NCBI GenBank assembly: GCA_016235815.1 | Contig: JACRIM010000048.1 | Location: 1-64,000 of the forward strand | DNA length: 64,000 nucleotides | Reading direction: 5' to 3' | Origin: Planctomycetota bacterium | GTDB taxonomy: Bacteria > Planctomycetota > Phycisphaerae > UBA1845 > UTPLA1 | In this document: piece by piece, positions 16,655-26,307 of the stretch | Numbering within the stretch: the first letter of the stretch is position 1 | Layout of the letters: every line of letters begins with the position of its first letter | Program-made: the position numbers and the translations under genes | The notes under the pieces: generated by a model | The model's input: only the letters and a program-made list of their open reading frames with translations | The model's database searches: none | What the model was told of the DNA's origin: nothing

Positions 16655-18310
16655 CTACGGCGTCGGATCAGCCGCTTCCGACTTCTCCGGCAACCCCGCG
16701 AAGCTGCTCTCGCTCTTCGCAGGCTCGCCCACAGGCCGCGCCTGGCGATCGGCCAGGAACAACCCGCGAAGCACCGGGTTGAGTTCCATGAACCGCGCCT
16801 GCGGCAGCATCCACACCGTGCGAATCGTCGTATCCGCCGCCCGGCCGAGCAGTCGCCACGGGTGCGTCATCGCCACTTGCGATGAACCCTCGGGCGCTTC
16901 CACGGTCGCCGGCATCGGCACCATCAGCGAATTGCCGTGCGTCACGTCGCCGGGCGCGCCGCCCTTCAGCGTCATCACCGCAAGATCATCATCCTCGCAG
17001 TTCACGCCGGGCCGCACATTGATCGATACCGGCTCATTCGCGGGCTTGTCCTTCGACTCAATCGGCTCGATCGGCGTGTAGCCGCCGCTCTCGGCCGGCG
17101 TCACTTCACGAATCTGGTTCTCCGACAAAGGCGCTTCAAGGTTGTATTGCGTGGCCGTCGTCTCCTCGGGCGAATCCGGGCTGATGGCCACAATCGTCCG
17201 CGACGGCGTCTTCACCGGGCTGCGTGCCATGTCCGTGGCATACGGCACCGTCCGCTTCGCCCCGCTCGCCGGCCTGCCTGCATCCGCCGCCGTTGGCTGG
17301 ATGTCTTCCTCAATGATCTCTTCCTCGACCGGCAGCCGCGCGGGTTCATTCGCCGCGACCTTCTCAATCACCACCGGCTCGGGCTGCCGCACGGGCTGCG
17401 GCTTCGCTTCTGCGAATGACTTCGCCACATCCGCGTTCTTCTGTGTCACCTGCTCATCAAGCTTCGGATCCTTCGGCTTGGCCTCGGCGGCTTCGACCGG
17501 ATCCGACACCACCTGCAACGCATGGGAATAGGTGATGCCCAGGTTCGTCGCCCGATCCATCGCATCCACGCGGAATCGAATCTCATGATTCAGCGCCTCG
17601 GGCGGAATCTTGTAAGTGATCGAACCTTCCTTCGCGAGATTCTTCTGCACTTCGATCGGCTTGCTCTCATCCGCCGAGAAATCCAGCATCGCCGTTACAT
17701 TCACCGGCGTCTCAATCAGGTGATAATCCTCGGCCGACCACGACACCGTCACGCTCTGGCCGACGTTGTACCAGGTCTGCTCCGGATCGACCGTGACCTC
17801 CACCTCGGGGATCACCGTATCGACGTGATACACGCGCTCGGGATACGCCGTCGCGTGCATGGCCTGCTCCTGGCCGGGGCCGACGAAGCGAATGCCGTAG
17901 TCGCCGTCATCGGGCGCTTCGAACGCGAAATATGCTTGCTGCCGACCAAAGAAGCCGGCCTTCTGCCAATGGAAGCCGTTGTTGTCGCTCCACCACACGG
18001 CGATGCGCGGCGTCTCCTCCGGCGTGTAGCCCGAGGGCTGGCGAATCAACACGACCTTCTCCTTCGTGAAGTAGTGCAGCGGATCGCCGGCCTTGGCCTT
18101 CGGCTCGGGCGTCAGCTCCGCGACCGGCCGGACATACTGCGGCTGATCGAAGGCCCACTCGGGATAGGTGTTCGGCGGGTCGAACGGCGCGTCAGGCTCC
18201 GACTTGGGAGTGCGATCGGCGACCTTAAACGGCGCGGGGCGTTCACACCCCGTCGCGCAGAGAGCCATGAGAATGAAAAGGGGAGACCACGTCCGTGCGG
18301 TTGAGAACAT
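16655..18310 (-). CDS. Lipoprotein of unknown function with Pro/Glu-rich middle
   Basis: 551 aa. The signal peptide MFSTARTWSPLFILMALCATGC has its lipobox Cys at 22. Residues about 60-280 look like tandem Ig/beta-sandwich modules, with WWSDNNGFHWQKAG, YGIRFVGPGQ and VSWSAEDYHLIETPV. The middle (about 280-400) is rich in Pro, Glu and Ala and probably unfolded. The C-terminal third has no recognised domain. The frame extends upstream to 18460, but only the ATG at 18310 starts a signal peptide, with AAGGAAG upstream. It is likely an envelope protein; I do not recognise the family. Confidence 0.7.
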   Translation of the reverse strand: MFSTARTWSPLFILMALCATGCERPAPFKVADRTPKSEPDAPFDPPNTYPEWAFDQPQYVRPVAELTPEPKAKAGDPLHYFTKEKVVLIRQPSGYTPEETPRIAVWWSDNNGFHWQKAGFFGRQQAYFAFEAPDDGDYGIRFVGPGQEQAMHATAYPERVYHVDTVIPEVEVTVDPEQTWYNVGQSVTVSWSAEDYHLIETPVNVTAMLDFSADESKPIEVQKNLAKEGSITYKIPPEALNHEIRFRVDAMDRATNLGITYSHALQVVSDPVEAAEAKPKDPKLDEQVTQKNADVAKSFAEAKPQPVRQPEPVVIEKVAANEPARLPVEEEIIEEDIQPTAADAGRPASGAKRTVPYATDMARSPVKTPSRTIVAISPDSPEETTATQYNLEAPLSENQIREVTPAESGGYTPIEPIESKDKPANEPVSINVRPGVNCEDDDLAVMTLKGGAPGDVTHGNSLMVPMPATVEAPEGSSQVAMTHPWRLLGRAADTTIRTVWMLPQARFMELNPVLRGLFLADRQARPVGEPAKSESSFAGLPEKSEAADPTP

Positions 18311-18483
18311 CGTTCGCTTCCTTGCTGAATGTTCGTACTGCCGACGCATTCTACCGGTTCGTTCGATACTGTGAAGGCACCTTGCACCACATCGCGCGAA
18401 CCATGCGCCCGAAATAGTCCCACGCATATCGTCCCAGCCGATTCCGCCGCTTGATTGCAATCAGTAAGGATGCCACGAGGGCG

Positions 18484-19248
18484 TCACGCGAAATGTCGAA
18501 CGGCCCGCTGAAACAACTTCAGACCGTTCGTTTCAATACTGTTATCGCGGATGTGCTGCGGGAAGAGGCACGCATCCATGGCCCGCTCGGGGTGCGGCAT
18601 CAATCCGAGGATGCGACCGGTGCTGTCGATCAGTCCGGCCGCGTTTCCAATACTGCCGTTGGGGTTTTCATCACCCGTTGCCGCCGCGCCATCGGCCGCG
18701 ACGTATCTCAGTGCGATTCGGCCGGTTCGCTCGAACGCGGGCAGATTCGCCGCGCCGCCCTCGATGACGATCTTGCCCTCGCCATGCGCCACCGGCACAT
18801 CGAAGAACTCCCCCGCCTCCAGAAATGGGCAATTCGCCGCCTCGGCCCGCATCCGCACCCATCGATCGATGTAGCGCCCAGAGTCGTTGTGCGTCAGCGT
18901 CGCCCGCACCGGGCAATCGGCCCCGGGCAGCAGCCCCGCCCGCACCAGGACTTGAAACCCATTGCAGATCCCCAGCACCAGCCCGCCACGATCCACGAAT
19001 CCGCCAATCGCCTCGCCGAGATGATGGGCCAACTGATTCCCAAGGATGCGCCCGCTGGCGATGTCGTCGCCATACGAGAAACCGCCGGGGATGGTCAGGA
19101 TTTGATAATCGCTCAGCGTAGCGGGCGATTCAATGATGCGGCGAATGTGAATACGATCGGCCCGCGCGCCGGATCGTTCCCACGCATACGCAGTTTCCTC
19201 GTCACAATTAATCCCCGCCGCCCGCAAGACCAGCACTCGAACGCCCAT
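18484..19248 (-). CDS. purQ: Phosphoribosylformylglycinamidine synthase glutaminase subunit PurQ
   Basis: 254 aa. Class I glutamine amidotransferase that supplies ammonia to PurL for formylglycinamidine ribonucleotide synthesis, step four of purine biosynthesis. The oxyanion region is GGFSYGDDIASG (55-66). The nucleophile is Cys95 in GICNGFQ. His219 and Glu221 in MPHPERAM complete the triad. This is the separate-subunit form, which requires a PurL (and usually PurS) encoded elsewhere; neither is adjacent. The gene lies 28 bp downstream of the aspartic-protease lipoprotein in the same orientation. Confidence 0.93.
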   Translation of the reverse strand: MGVRVLVLRAAGINCDEETAYAWERSGARADRIHIRRIIESPATLSDYQILTIPGGFSYGDDIASGRILGNQLAHHLGEAIGGFVDRGGLVLGICNGFQVLVRAGLLPGADCPVRATLTHNDSGRYIDRWVRMRAEAANCPFLEAGEFFDVPVAHGEGKIVIEGGAANLPAFERTGRIALRYVAADGAAATGDENPNGSIGNAAGLIDSTGRILGLMPHPERAMDACLFPQHIRDNSIETNGLKLFQRAVRHFA

Positions 19249-19276
19249 CGACGCATTCTAGTCGTGATGCACTTCG

Positions 19277-20221
19277 TCACAACGCCGACAGAAACCAAAT
19301 CACGCTCGACCGTTGATCGATCGTCACACGAAACCGGCTCAGCATCCCCGCTCCCACGCTGGCGATCCCGCCGCCCACCGTCACCGACGGCTGCACAAAC
19401 GTCTGGCAACCCGTCACCACATCGCCATCGAGTACGCCCTTCGAGGTCTGCAGCGTCCCCGTCACCGTCGTCGCCGTCCCGATCTGCAGCGGGCCGACAA
19501 AGTCCAAATCCGAGAAACTCGATGGCAGCAGCAGAAACTCATTATTCCCCGTGTCGATCACCGCGAGCACCTCGCGCCCCGCCACCGTCATCGGCAGCGT
19601 CGGAAGATCCCCCGGGCCGCGCTGCGTGCGAATCACGCTGCACCCATCGGGCGGCGGCGCGCCCACCGTCCCGACGCGCACCTGATTCGCAGGGTAATCC
19701 ACCGTCAGCAGCAGATTCTGAAACAGCGGAATGCCGAGGATGCCGTCGATGAACACGACCTCACCGTTCACCACCGCCTTGATCGATGGAAGAATGGCTG
19801 CCTGAAACCGCTCGAACCGCGCCTCCCCCGCCGTGAGATGATCGATAAGGATGAACTTCGTGCTGATCGAATTCGGATCGACGTTGGACACGATCGACGT
19901 CGTGCCCGTAAAGACCTGCGGCAAATCCGCGGCGATGTCCGGCGACACCACGCTGATGCTCGCGCCCGTATCAAGGATGAACTTGTACGGCCCGGCGTCG
20001 TTGATCATCACATCGACTACGACATAGCCGCCAAGCGGCGTGAACGGAATCACCGCCTCGCCGCCGGGCAGATCAAACATCGCCGGAACATTGCTGAAGC
20101 CCGGCAACTGAATTGAAAAGCCGCCGCACCCCGCGCCGGTCGCGCAGACCGTCACGACCAGCCCCAGAACCCATCGATGTAGCGTGGTGCGAATGATCAA
20201 CCCCTCTTCCTTCATAACCAT
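19277..20221 (-). CDS. Lipoprotein with two retropepsin-like DTG motifs (aspartic protease)
   Basis: 314 aa. The signal peptide ends in ATGAGC with lipobox Cys32. Two aspartic-protease signatures are present: FILDTGAS (81-88) and VIDTGNN (221-227). Each is followed by the hydrophobic segment expected of a retropepsin lobe (ILGIPLFQNLLLTVDYPANQ after the first). Having both catalytic Asp residues in one chain suggests a self-contained pepsin-like protease or a tandem retropepsin. It is probably tethered to a membrane and faces the periplasm. It precedes purQ, with no functional link. Confidence 0.75.
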   Translation of the reverse strand: MVMKEEGLIIRTTLHRWVLGLVVTVCATGAGCGGFSIQLPGFSNVPAMFDLPGGEAVIPFTPLGGYVVVDVMINDAGPYKFILDTGASISVVSPDIAADLPQVFTGTTSIVSNVDPNSISTKFILIDHLTAGEARFERFQAAILPSIKAVVNGEVVFIDGILGIPLFQNLLLTVDYPANQVRVGTVGAPPPDGCSVIRTQRGPGDLPTLPMTVAGREVLAVIDTGNNEFLLLPSSFSDLDFVGPLQIGTATTVTGTLQTSKGVLDGDVVTGCQTFVQPSVTVGGGIASVGAGMLSRFRVTIDQRSSVIWFLSAL

Positions 20222-20347
20222 AGTCGCGCGCCGCCGCCCCGGTCAAACATCCGACGCACTTCTTTGACGCACACCGCCCGCTCGCCGAAGATAATCCCTC
20301 GTTTTCAGCGATTCGGCCGCCACTCGAACCTATCACCCGAGCGACCC

Positions 20348-21259
20348 GTGAGACCATCGTTCACCCAGACGCCGCTTCCCGCAATGGTCCTCGCGTGGAC
20401 CCTCGCGCTCGCCGGCTGCAACCCTGCCGCCCCGCCCACCCCCGCGGCGTCGCAACCCATCCCCACCCGTATCATCTGCATCGCGCCAAACGCCACCGAG
20501 ATGATCGGCGCGCTCGGCCAGGCCGACCGCCTCGTTGGTGTCAGCACCTTCTGCCTCTGGCCGCCCGAGGTGAAATCGCTCCCACGCATCGGCGGACTTT
20601 TCGACGCCAGCGCCGAGGCGATTCTGAAACTAAAGCCCGACCTGATCATTCTCCGCGGCGCGAATCGCGGCGTCGAACAAATCTGCCGCGACGGAAACAT
20701 CCGCCTCTATCGCGACAAGACCGAACGCTTCGATGACATCACGCGCACCCTCGACGAACTCGCCGCGATACTCGGTTGCCCCGAAAAGGCGCGCGAGGTG
20801 CGCGACACGATGAATGCCCGCCTCGACACAATTTCGCGTGCCGTCGCCGGAAAGCCCCGGCCGCGCGTTTTCATCACCCTTGCCCGGCGGCCCGACTCGC
20901 TCGGCGACCTCATGACCGGCTCGAAGCTCTCATTTATTCACGAAGTGATCACGCGCGCCGGCGGCGAGAATGTCTTCGCGACTATGTCGATGGACTACCC
21001 TCGTGTCAGCCTGGAAGCGATTCTTGCGGCCAAGCCTGATGTAATTCTCGAGGCCATGCCGGAAACGCCCGAGTCCGATTCACTTCTCCGGAGCGTGCGC
21101 GAACAGTGGGCACGCGTCGGCCCGATTCCCGCGGTACGAAGCAACCGCATTCATATCCTGCACGACGAGAATTGCCTGATCCCGTCGCCGCGCATCGTGG
21201 ATGTCATCGAGCGCATTGCACATCTCTTACACCCGGAGGCCGACCTTGCCCGACGCTGA
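20348..21259 (+). CDS. ABC importer substrate-binding lipoprotein (BtuF/FecB type)
   Basis: 303 aa from the GTG at 20348, which gives a normal signal peptide with an Arg near the N-terminus and lipobox LALAGC (Cys24). The ATG at 20384 would leave a signal peptide without a positive charge. The mature protein is a helical-backbone binding protein: IICIAPNATEMIGALGQADR near the start, GLFDASAEAILKLKPDLII in the middle and VSLEAILAAKPDVILEA in the second lobe. It captures cobalamin or a ferric siderophore for the importer encoded immediately downstream. No cobalamin riboswitch was recognised upstream, so the substrate remains open. Confidence 0.85.
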   Translation: MRPSFTQTPLPAMVLAWTLALAGCNPAAPPTPAASQPIPTRIICIAPNATEMIGALGQADRLVGVSTFCLWPPEVKSLPRIGGLFDASAEAILKLKPDLIILRGANRGVEQICRDGNIRLYRDKTERFDDITRTLDELAAILGCPEKAREVRDTMNARLDTISRAVAGKPRPRVFITLARRPDSLGDLMTGSKLSFIHEVITRAGGENVFATMSMDYPRVSLEAILAAKPDVILEAMPETPESDSLLRSVREQWARVGPIPAVRSNRIHILHDENCLIPSPRIVDVIERIAHLLHPEADLARR

Positions 21260-22058
21260 TCGACCTCTGCTTGCGACCCGCGATGTCTCGTTCGGATTTC
21301 CCGAACGACCGGAGTTTCTCAAACCGGTGACGCTCGAACTGCGCGCCGGCCAGTGCTGGGGCCTCATCGGTCCAAACGGCGCGGGCAAGAGCACCCTCCT
21401 TCGCCTGCTTGCAGGCCTCGCGTCGCCCAGTGGTGGCACGATGCAGCTCAACGGTATCGATCTCGCCACAGTTCCAATGCGCGAGCGCGCCCGGCGCATC
21501 GCCTTTCTGCCGCAGCACATGCCGCGCGATCTCGCCAACTCCGCGCTCGACGTCGTCCTCATGGGCCGTTACCCGCATCGCACGCTCGGCCTCTTTGAAT
21601 CCGCCGAGGACATTACCATCGCACGACGCTGCCTCACCCTCACTGACGCGGAGCCGTTCGCGGAGCGGCCGCTGGCCACGCTCTCTGGTGGCGAAGCGCA
21701 GCGCGTGCACCTCGCGGCCGCACTCGCCCAATCGCCGTCGATCCTGCTGCTCGACGAACCAACCGCCGCACTCGACCTGCGACACCAACTCACGATCTTC
21801 ACTCTGCTGAGGCAACTCGCACAGCGCGATGGCCTCGCGGTCGTCGTAGTCACACACGACCTCAACCTCGCCGCCCGATTTTGCACGCACGTACTCCTGC
21901 TCAACGACGGCCGGACCATCGCCACGGGCATCCCATCGGCCGTTCTAACACCCGCCGTGCTTGAACAGGTCTACGCCGTTCGAATTGCGCAAGTCTCAAC
22001 GCCGGGCGACGATCATTGTTGGCTGCTCCCGCTCGCGCCGACGGAGGACGTTCGATGA
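21246..22058 (+). CDS. ABC importer ATP-binding protein (BtuD/FecE type)
   Basis: 270 aa. Walker A GPNGAGKST (42-50), Q-loop FLPQ (87-90), signature LSGGEAQRV (146-154), Walker B LLLDEP (167-172) and H-loop His204 are all present. It powers the FecCD permease that follows. The start is a TTG at 21246, chosen because GGAGG (21235-21239) lies six bases upstream; it overlaps the end of the binding-protein gene by 14 bp. The upstream ATG at 21201 would add 15 residues absent from the family. Confidence 0.9.
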   Translation: MPDADRPLLATRDVSFGFPERPEFLKPVTLELRAGQCWGLIGPNGAGKSTLLRLLAGLASPSGGTMQLNGIDLATVPMRERARRIAFLPQHMPRDLANSALDVVLMGRYPHRTLGLFESAEDITIARRCLTLTDAEPFAERPLATLSGGEAQRVHLAAALAQSPSILLLDEPTAALDLRHQLTIFTLLRQLAQRDGLAVVVVTHDLNLAARFCTHVLLLNDGRTIATGIPSAVLTPAVLEQVYAVRIAQVSTPGDDHCWLLPLAPTEDVR

Positions 22059-23125
22059 CAACCCTCGCCGGCCCCGCAGCGACACTCTCGCCCGTCCGTT
22101 ACATCGCCTCGCTCGGTTTGTGCGCGCTCATGATCGGCGTTGTGCTGTTTCTCAGCCCCGGCATTGGCAGCAAGATCGAGATCGCCAGCCTGGGAAATGC
22201 ATGGAGGGCGTTCGCCTCCGGCGCGGGCGGCGGTGACGACTACGCCATCGCCTTCCGAATCCGTCTGCCTCGCACGATTCTCGCCCTTCAAGCCGGCATC
22301 ACACTCTCTCTTTGTGGTGCCGTCTTCCAAACACTCTTCCGCAATGCATTGGCAACCCCCTACACACTCGGCATCTCCAGCGGCGGCGCACTCGGTGCCC
22401 TCATCGCCATCCGCGCTGGGTTCGAAGTCGCCTTTTTCGGCATCTCCAGCGTCTCATTCTGTGCATTCGGCGGGGCGCTCGCGGTGGTCGGCGTCGTGTT
22501 TCTCTTCACCCGCGGCACCCGACGACTCACCACCAACGAACTGCTTCTCGCCGGCGTGACCGTGGGTATGTTCTGCTCATCGATGATGATGCTCGTGACC
22601 TACCTGTCCAACGCACGACAGACATTCGAAATCATCACATGGATGATGGGCTCGCTCGATCCCATCGGGAACATGGGCAACTCCCTGAGCTGGCCGCTGC
22701 TCATCCCTGCCTGGGCCGTGCTCATACTCTCCGCCCGCGCCCTGAATCAATACACACTCGGCGAAGACCTCGCCGCCACGCGCGGTGTCAATGTCGTCGC
22801 GCTGCAGGGTGTATGCATCTTGTTCGCCTCGCTTGCGACGGCAATTGTTGTCGCCTTCTGTGGTCCCATTGGCTTCGTCGGCCTTGTGGTGCCGCATCTG
22901 ACCGCGCTCATTGTCGGGCGCGATTGTCGCGTGCTTCTACCCGCAGGGGCCATGCTCGGAGGCGTCTTCCTCGCTGTTTGCGACTGGCTCTCCCAGCTTA
23001 CGATGCCGCTAGCCGGCTGGCTCACCGGGCGAGAGCTAGGTGGTATCGTCCTGCCCATCGGCGTCGTCACTGCCGTCCTGGGTGTTCCGATTTTTCTCGT
23101 TTTGCTCCATCGGCGAAAGGCATAA
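22055..23125 (+). CDS. ABC importer permease (FecCD/BtuC family)
   Basis: 356 aa, about ten membrane helices, usual length for the family. Typical segments are RLPRTILALQAGITLSLCG and ALATPYTLGISSGGALGA. Further on, GPIGFVGLVVPHLTALIVG is the conserved loop that couples to the ATPase. The ATG at 22055 overlaps the stop of the ATPase gene (ATGA), and GGAGG lies seven bases upstream. With the two upstream genes it forms a complete importer for a corrinoid or iron chelate. Confidence 0.9.
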   Translation: MTTLAGPAATLSPVRYIASLGLCALMIGVVLFLSPGIGSKIEIASLGNAWRAFASGAGGGDDYAIAFRIRLPRTILALQAGITLSLCGAVFQTLFRNALATPYTLGISSGGALGALIAIRAGFEVAFFGISSVSFCAFGGALAVVGVVFLFTRGTRRLTTNELLLAGVTVGMFCSSMMMLVTYLSNARQTFEIITWMMGSLDPIGNMGNSLSWPLLIPAWAVLILSARALNQYTLGEDLAATRGVNVVALQGVCILFASLATAIVVAFCGPIGFVGLVVPHLTALIVGRDCRVLLPAGAMLGGVFLAVCDWLSQLTMPLAGWLTGRELGGIVLPIGVVTAVLGVPIFLVLLHRRKA

Positions 23126-23149
23126 CGCAACGCCCCAACGCGCAAATCC

Positions 23150-23737
23150 ATGAACCGCAACCGATCGCGACTCATTATCCGCCTGCTCATCCTCGGCATC
23201 GTCATTGCCGGCGGCGGCTACACCTACTACGCCACAAAGCTCCCCAAACGCTTCGCCGTCGTCGACGAAGGCCGGCTCTACCGTTCAGCGCAGCCCTCCA
23301 TCCGCCAGCTCGATCACATGATCGACACGCTCGGCCTCAAAACACTGCTCATCGTCCGCAGCGGCAAGAGTTCGCGCGTCCCCAACGAGATCGAACACGC
23401 CCAGGCCCGCGGACTCACCGTCGTGCACATCCCCATCGAAAGCCGACAGCCCATCTCCGACGCCCACATCGCCGAGTTCTTCCGCAACATCGACGACCCG
23501 GCCCGCCTCCCCATCCTTATCCATTGCTCCGCCGGCCGTCATCGCACCGGCTATCTCTGCGCGCGATACCGCATCGACCGCCAAGGCTGGCCGCTCCAGC
23601 GGGCTATCGACGAACTGCTTTCTTTCGGGTTTGATGAGGAGGATCAGAGCGTCGTGCTCGACCAGATCAGGGCATACAAGCCCGCATCGAGCACCCCAAA
23701 AACTGCGAGTGGCGCGGCCACGCAATCGAAATCATGA
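23150..23737 (+). CDS. Membrane-anchored dual-specificity/tyrosine phosphatase-like protein
   Basis: 195 aa. One N-terminal membrane anchor (about 7-27) is followed by a compact phosphatase domain. The P-loop is HCSAGRHRTG (125-134), matching HCxxGxxRT, with nucleophile Cys126 and Arg132. The candidate general acid is an Asp in the preceding loop. It would act on phosphotyrosine, phosphoinositide or polyphosphate-type substrates at the membrane; the substrate is unknown. It lies 24 bp after the importer permease and overlaps the next gene. Confidence 0.85.
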   Translation: MNRNRSRLIIRLLILGIVIAGGGYTYYATKLPKRFAVVDEGRLYRSAQPSIRQLDHMIDTLGLKTLLIVRSGKSSRVPNEIEHAQARGLTVVHIPIESRQPISDAHIAEFFRNIDDPARLPILIHCSAGRHRTGYLCARYRIDRQGWPLQRAIDELLSFGFDEEDQSVVLDQIRAYKPASSTPKTASGAATQSKS

Positions 23738-24102
23738 CCAACACCTGGCTCATCATCGGACTTGCCTCGCACGGCGTGCTGGCCCTTTGCTTTGTCGGGC
23801 AGTTCATCGCCTTCCTGCGCACCGGAAAAATCGTGATCCCCCCGTCCTCCGTCGGGCTTGGACTCACCTGCACCATCGTCGGGCTGGTCTACGCCATCGC
23901 GACCGTCGACACTCCGCTCATCATTGTGGATGCGACCATTCTGGTTGCAGGCTGGCAGGTCCTCATGTGGCATCGCCGCACCGGCGGCCGCACCGCCTCC
24001 GACCGCCGACCCGGCCTCCCCGTCGTCGCTCCGCACGAAGCCGAACCGCGAAGCGGGGTATTCAAGCCCAGCAGTGGGAAGGAATCGAAAGCGGACGCAT
24101 AA
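23734..24102 (+). CDS. Small membrane protein, possibly LAB_N-like
   Basis: 122 aa with three hydrophobic segments (about 5-27, 38-58, 60-78) and a polar C-terminal tail. The arrangement VGQ...IVIPPSSVGLGLT...VYAI...DTPLIIVDA...W resembles the lipid-A-disaccharide synthase N-terminal (LAB_N) family only loosely. The start overlaps the stop of the phosphatase gene (ATGA), implying coupled translation and perhaps a shared membrane role. Function unknown. Confidence 0.6.
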   Translation: MTNTWLIIGLASHGVLALCFVGQFIAFLRTGKIVIPPSSVGLGLTCTIVGLVYAIATVDTPLIIVDATILVAGWQVLMWHRRTGGRTASDRRPGLPVVAPHEAEPRSGVFKPSSGKESKADA

Positions 24103-24302
24103 AAAGTTGAATCACCCCAACGATCCCCCTGCCGGCGGCACGCGCGGCGAACGCGTCAGCCCAAAGACCAGCACCACGTATAACTACCTATGGATTGGGT
24201 AGGCGCGGTGCCCGCAAAAGCATTTCTCTTAATTCGCGCACTAAGGTATGCCGAAGGATACGTCGGGCCGCTCATCTATCGAACGGCGATTCAAGGATTT
24301 TC

Positions 24303-25868
24303 ATGAATCGTTTACAGACAAAAGTTCTGCTGGTCGAGGACAACGACGGCGATGCCCGCCTTGTGCAACTGAGACTTGGAGAGTGTTGCAAGGACTGTTA
24401 TGAAATTCGTATCGCGAAAACCCTCGCCGAGGCATCCCAACAGCTCCACAGCGATCGCTTTGACGTCGCCCTGGTTGACCTGTCCCTCCCGGACAGCCAG
24501 GGGCAGAACACGCTGCGTAAGTTGCGTCGCGGTCATCCCCGCCTTCCGATCGTCGTACTGACCGGACTTCGCGATGATGCCACTGCGTTGGACGCGCTCA
24601 GCGGCGGGGCACAGGACTACCTCGTCAAGGGCGACGTATGCGGCGACTCCATCGACCGATCCATTCGGTATGCCATTGAACGCCAGCAGATCATTGACGA
24701 AAACGTGAACCTGGTAAACGACGCGATTACCGCCGCCGAACAGCTCAAAAAACAGAACACGCGGCTGGCGGAGCTTTATGACACCGCCCACCAATTCGTA
24801 GACAACGTGTCCCATGAGTTCCGCACGCCCTTGACGGTGATCAAGGAGTTCGCCTCCATCGTCCGTGACGGACTCGTCGGCCCCGTCAACGACGAGCAGG
24901 CCAACTGCCTGAGCATGGTGGCCGACCGGGTCGACGACCTGACCTACATGGTCAACGACATGCTGGACACCAGCCGTATCAAAGCGGGTCTCATGGGTGT
25001 GTGCCGTCGAAAGGCAACCGTCGCTGACATCATTGAGCACATCCGCCCGGTCCTGGAACGCAAGGCGCTGGCGAACAATATCGGCCTGGCGGTCGAGCTT
25101 GACCCGAACCTTCCAAATGTCCTCTGCGATCCTGAAAAGGTCGGGCGGATCATTGTCAATCTGACGGTCAACGCGCTGAAGTTCTGCAACGTGAAAGGGC
25201 AAGTCCGATTGGGGGCGCGGCCCGATGAAGATCCATCGCTTGTTCGCATCAGCGTTACCGACAATGGTCCCGGCATCAGCGAGGAGAATCTAACCGGCAT
25301 CTTTGAGCGTTTCCGACAGCTCGACAGCAGCCCGGCGGCCCAAAAACAGGGCTTCGGGTTGGGCCTGAACATCGTCCGTGAGTTGGTGTTTCTGAATCTC
25401 GGCGAGGTCACGGTCGAGAGCAAACTGGGAGAAGGCAGCACCTTCGCGTTCACCATTCCGGTCGCTAATTCGATTGCGCTGGTTCGCCGCTATCTCCGGT
25501 ATGTAAAAAACCTCCGTAATGGCGGCTCGTTTGGGCGCCTTGTATTCGCCCGGATCGACGACCGCGTGGAGTCGGCCCTCGCCGACGAAGTAAACTCTTT
25601 GATCCAGTCAAACATTTACCCCAGCGACCTGGCCCTGCACGAGGAGCCGCACGCCTGGATGCTCCTGCTGGCCTGCAACCGAACCGGCGTCCAGAAGTTT
25701 CATGGGCGACTTATCGACGCGATCGCCGCGGCCAATCGAAACCGCGTCGGAACACCCCTGCCAACCGTCGATCTTGAGGTCCGGGGCGACTGGCACTGCG
25801 GCGATGAGGCCGAGGAATTGTTTGAGAAATTCGCCAATCCGCAAACCAGGGAGTTGGTCCATGCGTGA
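24303..25868 (+). CDS. Receiver-histidine kinase (REC-HisKA-HATPase)
   Basis: 521 aa, no membrane segment. The N-terminal receiver has phospho-acceptor Asp59 (VDLSLPD) and Lys109. The HisKA helix carries His171 in VSHEFRTPL. The ATPase domain shows the N-box (around N286-N290), DNGPGI (320-325) and GFGLGL (350-355). About 120 residues after the ATPase domain match nothing I know. The REC-first order suggests a soluble kinase whose activity is set by an upstream phosphorelay. AAGGA (24292-24296) supports the start. First gene of a six-gene signalling cluster. Confidence 0.9.
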   Translation: MNRLQTKVLLVEDNDGDARLVQLRLGECCKDCYEIRIAKTLAEASQQLHSDRFDVALVDLSLPDSQGQNTLRKLRRGHPRLPIVVLTGLRDDATALDALSGGAQDYLVKGDVCGDSIDRSIRYAIERQQIIDENVNLVNDAITAAEQLKKQNTRLAELYDTAHQFVDNVSHEFRTPLTVIKEFASIVRDGLVGPVNDEQANCLSMVADRVDDLTYMVNDMLDTSRIKAGLMGVCRRKATVADIIEHIRPVLERKALANNIGLAVELDPNLPNVLCDPEKVGRIIVNLTVNALKFCNVKGQVRLGARPDEDPSLVRISVTDNGPGISEENLTGIFERFRQLDSSPAAQKQGFGLGLNIVRELVFLNLGEVTVESKLGEGSTFAFTIPVANSIALVRRYLRYVKNLRNGGSFGRLVFARIDDRVESALADEVNSLIQSNIYPSDLALHEEPHAWMLLLACNRTGVQKFHGRLIDAIAAANRNRVGTPLPTVDLEVRGDWHCGDEAEELFEKFANPQTRELVHA

Positions 25869-26307
25869 CAAACACCTGGTCCTGGTGGTCGATGACGATC
25901 ACCAGATCGTGGAAGGACTGACCATCCGTCTAAAGGCCGCGGGCTACGACGTGCTCAGCGCGAACGACGGGCAGCCGGGCATCGACGCCGCGATCCAAAA
26001 CCACCCCGACGCCATCGTCCTGGACATGCGCATGCCGGGGATGAACGGGCTGGCGGTCCTCGATGAGTTGCGCGCACGCAAGGAGACGCGCGACATACCC
26101 GTTGTCATGCTTTCGGCCAACGTCGCCGATCGCGCTGAGCGCCAGGCGTTGGACCACGGCGCCCGCTATTACCTCGAGAAACCTTACCAAGCCAAGGCCG
26201 TCATCGCCGCCCTCGAATCCGCCATGGCTCAACATGCATCCCGCGCGCCGTTTGCGGCCGATTCGCGCGAAAAAACCCAGAATGGAGTATGGAAGAATGC
26301 GAACTGA
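25861..26307 (+). CDS. Single-domain response regulator
   Basis: 148 aa consisting of one receiver domain and a short polar tail. The acidic pocket is VDDD (10-13), phospho-acceptor Asp55 in LDMRMPG and Lys107 in LEKPYQ. There is no DNA-binding or enzymatic output. The start overlaps the end of the upstream kinase gene by 8 bp. It likely acts as a phosphorelay intermediate or a stand-alone CheY-like effector. Confidence 0.9.
   Translation: MRDKHLVLVVDDDHQIVEGLTIRLKAAGYDVLSANDGQPGIDAAIQNHPDAIVLDMRMPGMNGLAVLDELRARKETRDIPVVMLSANVADRAERQALDHGARYYLEKPYQAKAVIAALESAMAQHASRAPFAADSREKTQNGVWKNAN

Noticed and set aside
20222-20347. Cobalamin riboswitch upstream of the BtuF-like gene
   Set aside because: No B12-box-like core or conserved stems could be recognised, and the spacer is short.
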